Shown here: in pieces, positions 6,461 through 8,968 of the stretch
How the letters are laid out: every line of letters starts with the position of its first letter
How positions within the stretch are numbered: the stretch's first letter is position 1
Source: Alphaproteobacteria bacterium
GTDB lineage: Bacteria; Pseudomonadota; Alphaproteobacteria; Caulobacterales; Caulobacteraceae
Length of the DNA stretch: 8,968 nucleotides
NCBI GenBank assembly: GCA_018895795.1
Contig: JAHINZ010000101.1
Location: forward strand, 1 to 8,968
Direction of reading: 5' to 3'
The notes under the pieces: model-generated
Database searches by the model: none
The model's input: only the letters and a program-made list of their open reading frames with translations
Told to the model about the DNA's origin: nothing
Made by a program: the position numbers and the translations under genes

Positions 6461-8968
6461 CGACGGTCTCCTTGGCGAGCTTGGCGGAAGCGACGATCAT
6501 CCGGGCGATCTCCGGGCGGCAGGATCCGCAGTTGGTCCCCGCCCCGGTGGCCGTCCCGACGGCGTCGGGATGGGCGGCGCCGGCCGCGATGGCGGCCTCG
6601 ATTGCCTTGGCGCCCACCTTGAGGCAGGCGCAGACCAGAGGCCCCTTGTCGACCGGCGCGCCGGGCGGACGCCCAAACAGCAGGGCCGCGCGCGCCTCGG
6701 CGCTTAGCGCCGGCGCGGCGAACAGATCGGCCAACCAGTCGCGTGACGGCAGTCGGCCGCTGGTCGTCATGAACAGCACCGCCTGTAATTGACCGTCGCG
6801 CACCCAGGCCTCGCGCCGCGAGCCCGAGCCGGCGTCATCATAGGCCACCACCTCGCCGACCAGGCCTTTGGACAGCGTCTTGCGCACCGCCTCGCGCTGG
6901 GCCAGATCACCGCGCCCCGCGAACTCGTGCTGCTGGCAGGCGTCCTGCGGAATGCGCCGCCAGACCAAGTCCTGGCCGGGCGGCGCGCGGAGGCTGTCGC
7001 GTGACAGAAAGAAGCCCGTCCAGGTTTCGCGATAGGGGCGGATCCGGGCCGGCGTGTGTTTGAACTCAGGTTGACCCGACCGAGGGTCGATATGGGGCCC
7101 GATCAGGCCGTTGGACCGCCCGGACGGCGCGAAGGCGTCGGTCCAGTGCATGGGCATGAACAGGTCGCCGGGGCGTTGACGGTCGGTGAGCTTGGCCGAC
7201 ACGACGGCCTCGCCCCGCGCGGTAAGCACCCGGGTCAGGGCGCCGTCCTTGACGCCGGCGGCCTGCGCGTCGGCCGGGTGTATCTCGACGAAGGGCTCGG
7301 GCGCGTGGCGGCAAAGGTCGGGCGCCAGACCCGTGCGCGTCATGGTGTGCCACTGGTCGCGGATTCGGCCCGTGTTCAGCGACAGCGGATAGGCGTCGCT
7401 GACGGCGTTGGCGGGTCCCTTGGGACGGGTCGGGATCATCGCCGCGCGACCGTCCGGGGTCTGGAAACGGCCGTCGATGAACAGGCGCGGCGCGCCCCGC
7501 CCGTCCGCCCTCACCGGCCACTGCACCGGCTTGAGCCCCGCATAGCCGTCGGGGCTGAGGCTGCTCAGGCCCGACAGGTCCAACTGACGGCCCTCGTTCT
7601 CATAGGCCGTCAGACGCGCCCATTCGCGAAACACGCTGGCCGGGCCGGCCCAACCAAAGCCGTCATGGCCCATGGCCACGGCGATGTCGGCGATGATCTT
7701 CCAGTCGGCGCGGGCCTTGCCCGGCGCGGCGAACAGCGCCCGCTGGCGCGAGATGCGGCGCTCGGAATTGGTGACCGTGCCGTCCTTCTCGCCCCAGGCC
7801 AGGGCCGGCAGCTTCACGTCGGCGAAGGCGCTGGTGTCGGTGTCGGCGATGCAGTCGGAGACCACCACGAACGGGCACTTGGCCAAAGCCTCGCGCACCC
7901 GGCCGGCGTCGGGCATCGACACGGCCGGGTTGGTGGCCATCACCCAGAGGGCCTTGATCCGGCCGTCATGGACCGCCTCGAACATGTCGACAGCCTTCAG
8001 GCCCGGCTTGCGGGCGGTGTCGGGCGCGCCCCAGAAGCGGGCCACGCGATCGCGCTCGACGGGCCCGAAGTCCATGTGACCGGCCAGGGTGTTCGCCATC
8101 CCGCCGGTCTCGCGCCCGCCCATGGCGTTGGGCTGGCCGGTGATCGAGAAGGGACAGGCGCCGGGCTTGCCGATGCGACCGGTGGCCAGATGGACATTGA
8201 GGATCGACAGGCCCTTGGCCACGCCCTGCGCCGACTGGTTGGCGCCCATCGAGAACAGACTGACCGTCCGGGGATGGTCGGCGAACAGATCAAGGAAGGT
8301 CCGCAGGTCGGCCACCGGGACGCCGCAGTCGGCGGCCACCGCCTGGGGCGACTGGTCCAGCTCGCCCAGGGCCGCTTCGACGGCCTCGAAGCCGTTCACA
8401 TGGGCGGCGATGTAGTTGCGGTCGATCGCGCCGCGTCGAATCAGGTCGGCCAGCAGGCCGGTCCACAGCCGTACGTCGCTCTGCGGCGCGATGGCCAGGT
8501 GCAGGTCGGCGCCCTCGGCGGTGTCGGTGCGACGAGGGTCGATGACCACATGCTTCTGGCCGCGGGCCCGGGCCGCCTCCATGCGGCGATACAGCACCGG
8601 ATGGGTCCAGGCGGCGTTGTGGCCGCTGAACACCACCAGATCGGCCAGATCCAGATCGTCGTAACAGCCCGGCACCAGGTCGGCGCCGAAGGCCAGCTTA
8701 TGGGCCGTCACGGCCGAGGCCATGCACAGCCGGCTGTTGGTGTCGATATTGCCCGAGCCGATGAAGCCCTTCATCAGCTTGTTGGCGACGTAGTAGTCCT
8801 CGGTGAGGAGCTGGCCGGAGACATAGAAGGCGACGCTGTCGGGGCCATGCTTGGCGATCGTCTCGCCAAAGCGCTTGGCGACCAGGGTCGTCGCTTCGGT
8901 CCAACTGGCGACGCGGCCGCCGATGGTCGGGTCCAGCAACCGGCCTTCGAGACCGACAGTGGCGCCAA
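6450..8968 (-). CDS. nasA: Assimilatory nitrate reductase catalytic subunit NasA (5' end beyond the window)
   Basis: This cytoplasmic molybdenum (bis-MGD) enzyme reduces nitrate to nitrite for nitrogen assimilation. 838 residues are visible; the frame is open to the right edge, beginning with GATVGLEGRLLDPTIGG, normally about 50-60 residues into the protein. The TTG at 8937-8939 is an internal leucine. The N-terminal [4Fe-4S] cysteines therefore lie outside the window. Seen: DTNSRLCMASAV, whose Cys (8724-8726) is the expected molybdenum ligand; HVVIDPRRTDTAEGADLHL; SMGANQSAQGVAKGLSILNV; ITGQPNAMGGRETGG; WGEKDGTVTNSERRISRQR; and the MGD-binding C-terminal domain with LNTGRIRDQWHTMTRTG (about 7330-7395) and GDLFMPMHW. 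The C-terminus carries a BFD-like [2Fe-2S] domain with CAC...NCGSC cysteines. cobA follows directly. Partners such as nitrite reductase and a transporter are probably upstream of it, outside the window. Confidence 0.96.
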   Translation of the reverse strand, partial: GATVGLEGRLLDPTIGGRVASWTEATTLVAKRFGETIAKHGPDSVAFYVSGQLLTEDYYVANKLMKGFIGSGNIDTNSRLCMASAVTAHKLAFGADLVPGCYDDLDLADLVVFSGHNAAWTHPVLYRRMEAARARGQKHVVIDPRRTDTAEGADLHLAIAPQSDVRLWTGLLADLIRRGAIDRNYIAAHVNGFEAVEAALGELDQSPQAVAADCGVPVADLRTFLDLFADHPRTVSLFSMGANQSAQGVAKGLSILNVHLATGRIGKPGACPFSITGQPNAMGGRETGGMANTLAGHMDFGPVERDRVARFWGAPDTARKPGLKAVDMFEAVHDGRIKALWVMATNPAVSMPDAGRVREALAKCPFVVVSDCIADTDTSAFADVKLPALAWGEKDGTVTNSERRISRQRALFAAPGKARADWKIIADIAVAMGHDGFGWAGPASVFREWARLTAYENEGRQLDLSGLSSLSPDGYAGLKPVQWPVRADGRGAPRLFIDGRFQTPDGRAAMIPTRPKGPANAVSDAYPLSLNTGRIRDQWHTMTRTGLAPDLCRHAPEPFVEIHPADAQAAGVKDGALTRVLTARGEAVVSAKLTDRQRPGDLFMPMHWTDAFAPSGRSNGLIGPHIDPRSGQPEFKHTPARIRPYRETWTGFFLSRDSLRAPPGQDLVWRRIPQDACQQHEFAGRGDLAQREAVRKTLSKGLVGEVVAYDDAGSGSRREAWVRDGQLQAVLFMTTSGRLPSRDWLADLFAAPALSAEARAALLFGRPPGAPVDKGPLVCACLKVGAKAIEAAIAAGAAHPDAVGTATGAGTNCGSCRPEIARMIVASAKLAKETVDVA
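6468..6473 (-). promoter_or_regulatory. Strong ribosome-binding site of cobA inside the nasA 3' end
   Basis: On the minus strand AAGGAG is followed by 7 nt (ACCGTCG) and then ATG at 6458-6460. This fixes the cobA start and means it can be translated independently even though it overlaps nasA. Confidence 0.75.
6475..6645 (-). other. BFD-like [2Fe-2S] domain at the NasA C-terminus
   Basis: The last 60 or so residues of NasA read LVCACLKVGAKAIEAAIAAG, then GTATGAGTNCGSCRPEI. The four cysteines are encoded at 6630-6632, 6624-6626, 6528-6530 and 6519-6521 (CxC, 31 residues, CxxC). This is the arrangement of bacterioferritin-associated-ferredoxin (BFD) domains, also found in NirB and in enterobacterial NasA. 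The cluster probably accepts electrons from a separate NAD(P)H-dependent reductase or a ferredoxin and passes them to the N-terminal [4Fe-4S] cluster. The domain is intact, with no missing ligand. Confidence 0.85.

Noticed and set aside
5891..6622. 243-codon plus-strand frame antisense to cobA and the nasA end
   Set aside because: It is a complement of well-supported coding sequence, with a low-complexity Arg/Gly/Asp-rich translation and no family.

Overview
The window is GC-rich (about two thirds G+C by eye), with compact overlapping genes and strong G/C third-position bias. The protein families and their wording (NodT-type efflux lipoprotein, assimilatory NasA followed by a stand-alone SUMT) suggest an alphaproteobacterium, probably Caulobacterales (Caulobacter/Phenylobacterium-like). 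That placement is inference from style and content; there is no rRNA or other phylogenetic marker here.

Layout. (1) 1-479, plus strand: the 3' part of a LysR-family regulator of the NhaR type, cut by the window edge. (2) 480-1217: about 740 bp with no convincing intact gene. It holds a possible decayed LysE/RhtB-like remnant on the minus strand, a short orphan reading frame on the plus strand, and a cluster of small palindromes. (3) 1218-5439, plus strand: a three-gene tripartite efflux operon, made of an EmrB-like 14-TM major facilitator pump, an EmrA/HlyD-type periplasmic adaptor and a NodT-type outer-membrane lipoprotein. The genes overlap by 4 and 1 nt, so they are almost certainly co-transcribed and translationally coupled. 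(4) 5440-5689: a convergent intergenic gap with no clear terminator. (5) 5690-8968, minus strand: the end of a nitrate-assimilation operon. A nearly complete assimilatory nitrate reductase (nasA) with a C-terminal BFD-type iron-sulfur domain runs in from the right edge. It is followed, with an 11-nt overlap and a strong internal ribosome-binding site, by a uroporphyrinogen-III C-methyltransferase (cobA/SUMT type).

How the genes work together. The efflux operon encodes a complete inner membrane-periplasm-outer membrane path that would expel small, probably amphipathic or aromatic, toxic compounds using the proton gradient; its substrate cannot be read from the sequence. The minus-strand pair links nitrate reduction to synthesis of the siroheme precursor (precorrin-2) needed by the assimilatory nitrite reductase, whose genes probably lie upstream of nasA outside the window.

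I see no CRISPR array, complete insertion sequence, tRNA, phage gene or clearly new system. The most unusual points are the degenerate antiporter motifs in the MFS pump, the altered SAM-binding loop in the SUMT, and the scar-like region upstream of the efflux operon.
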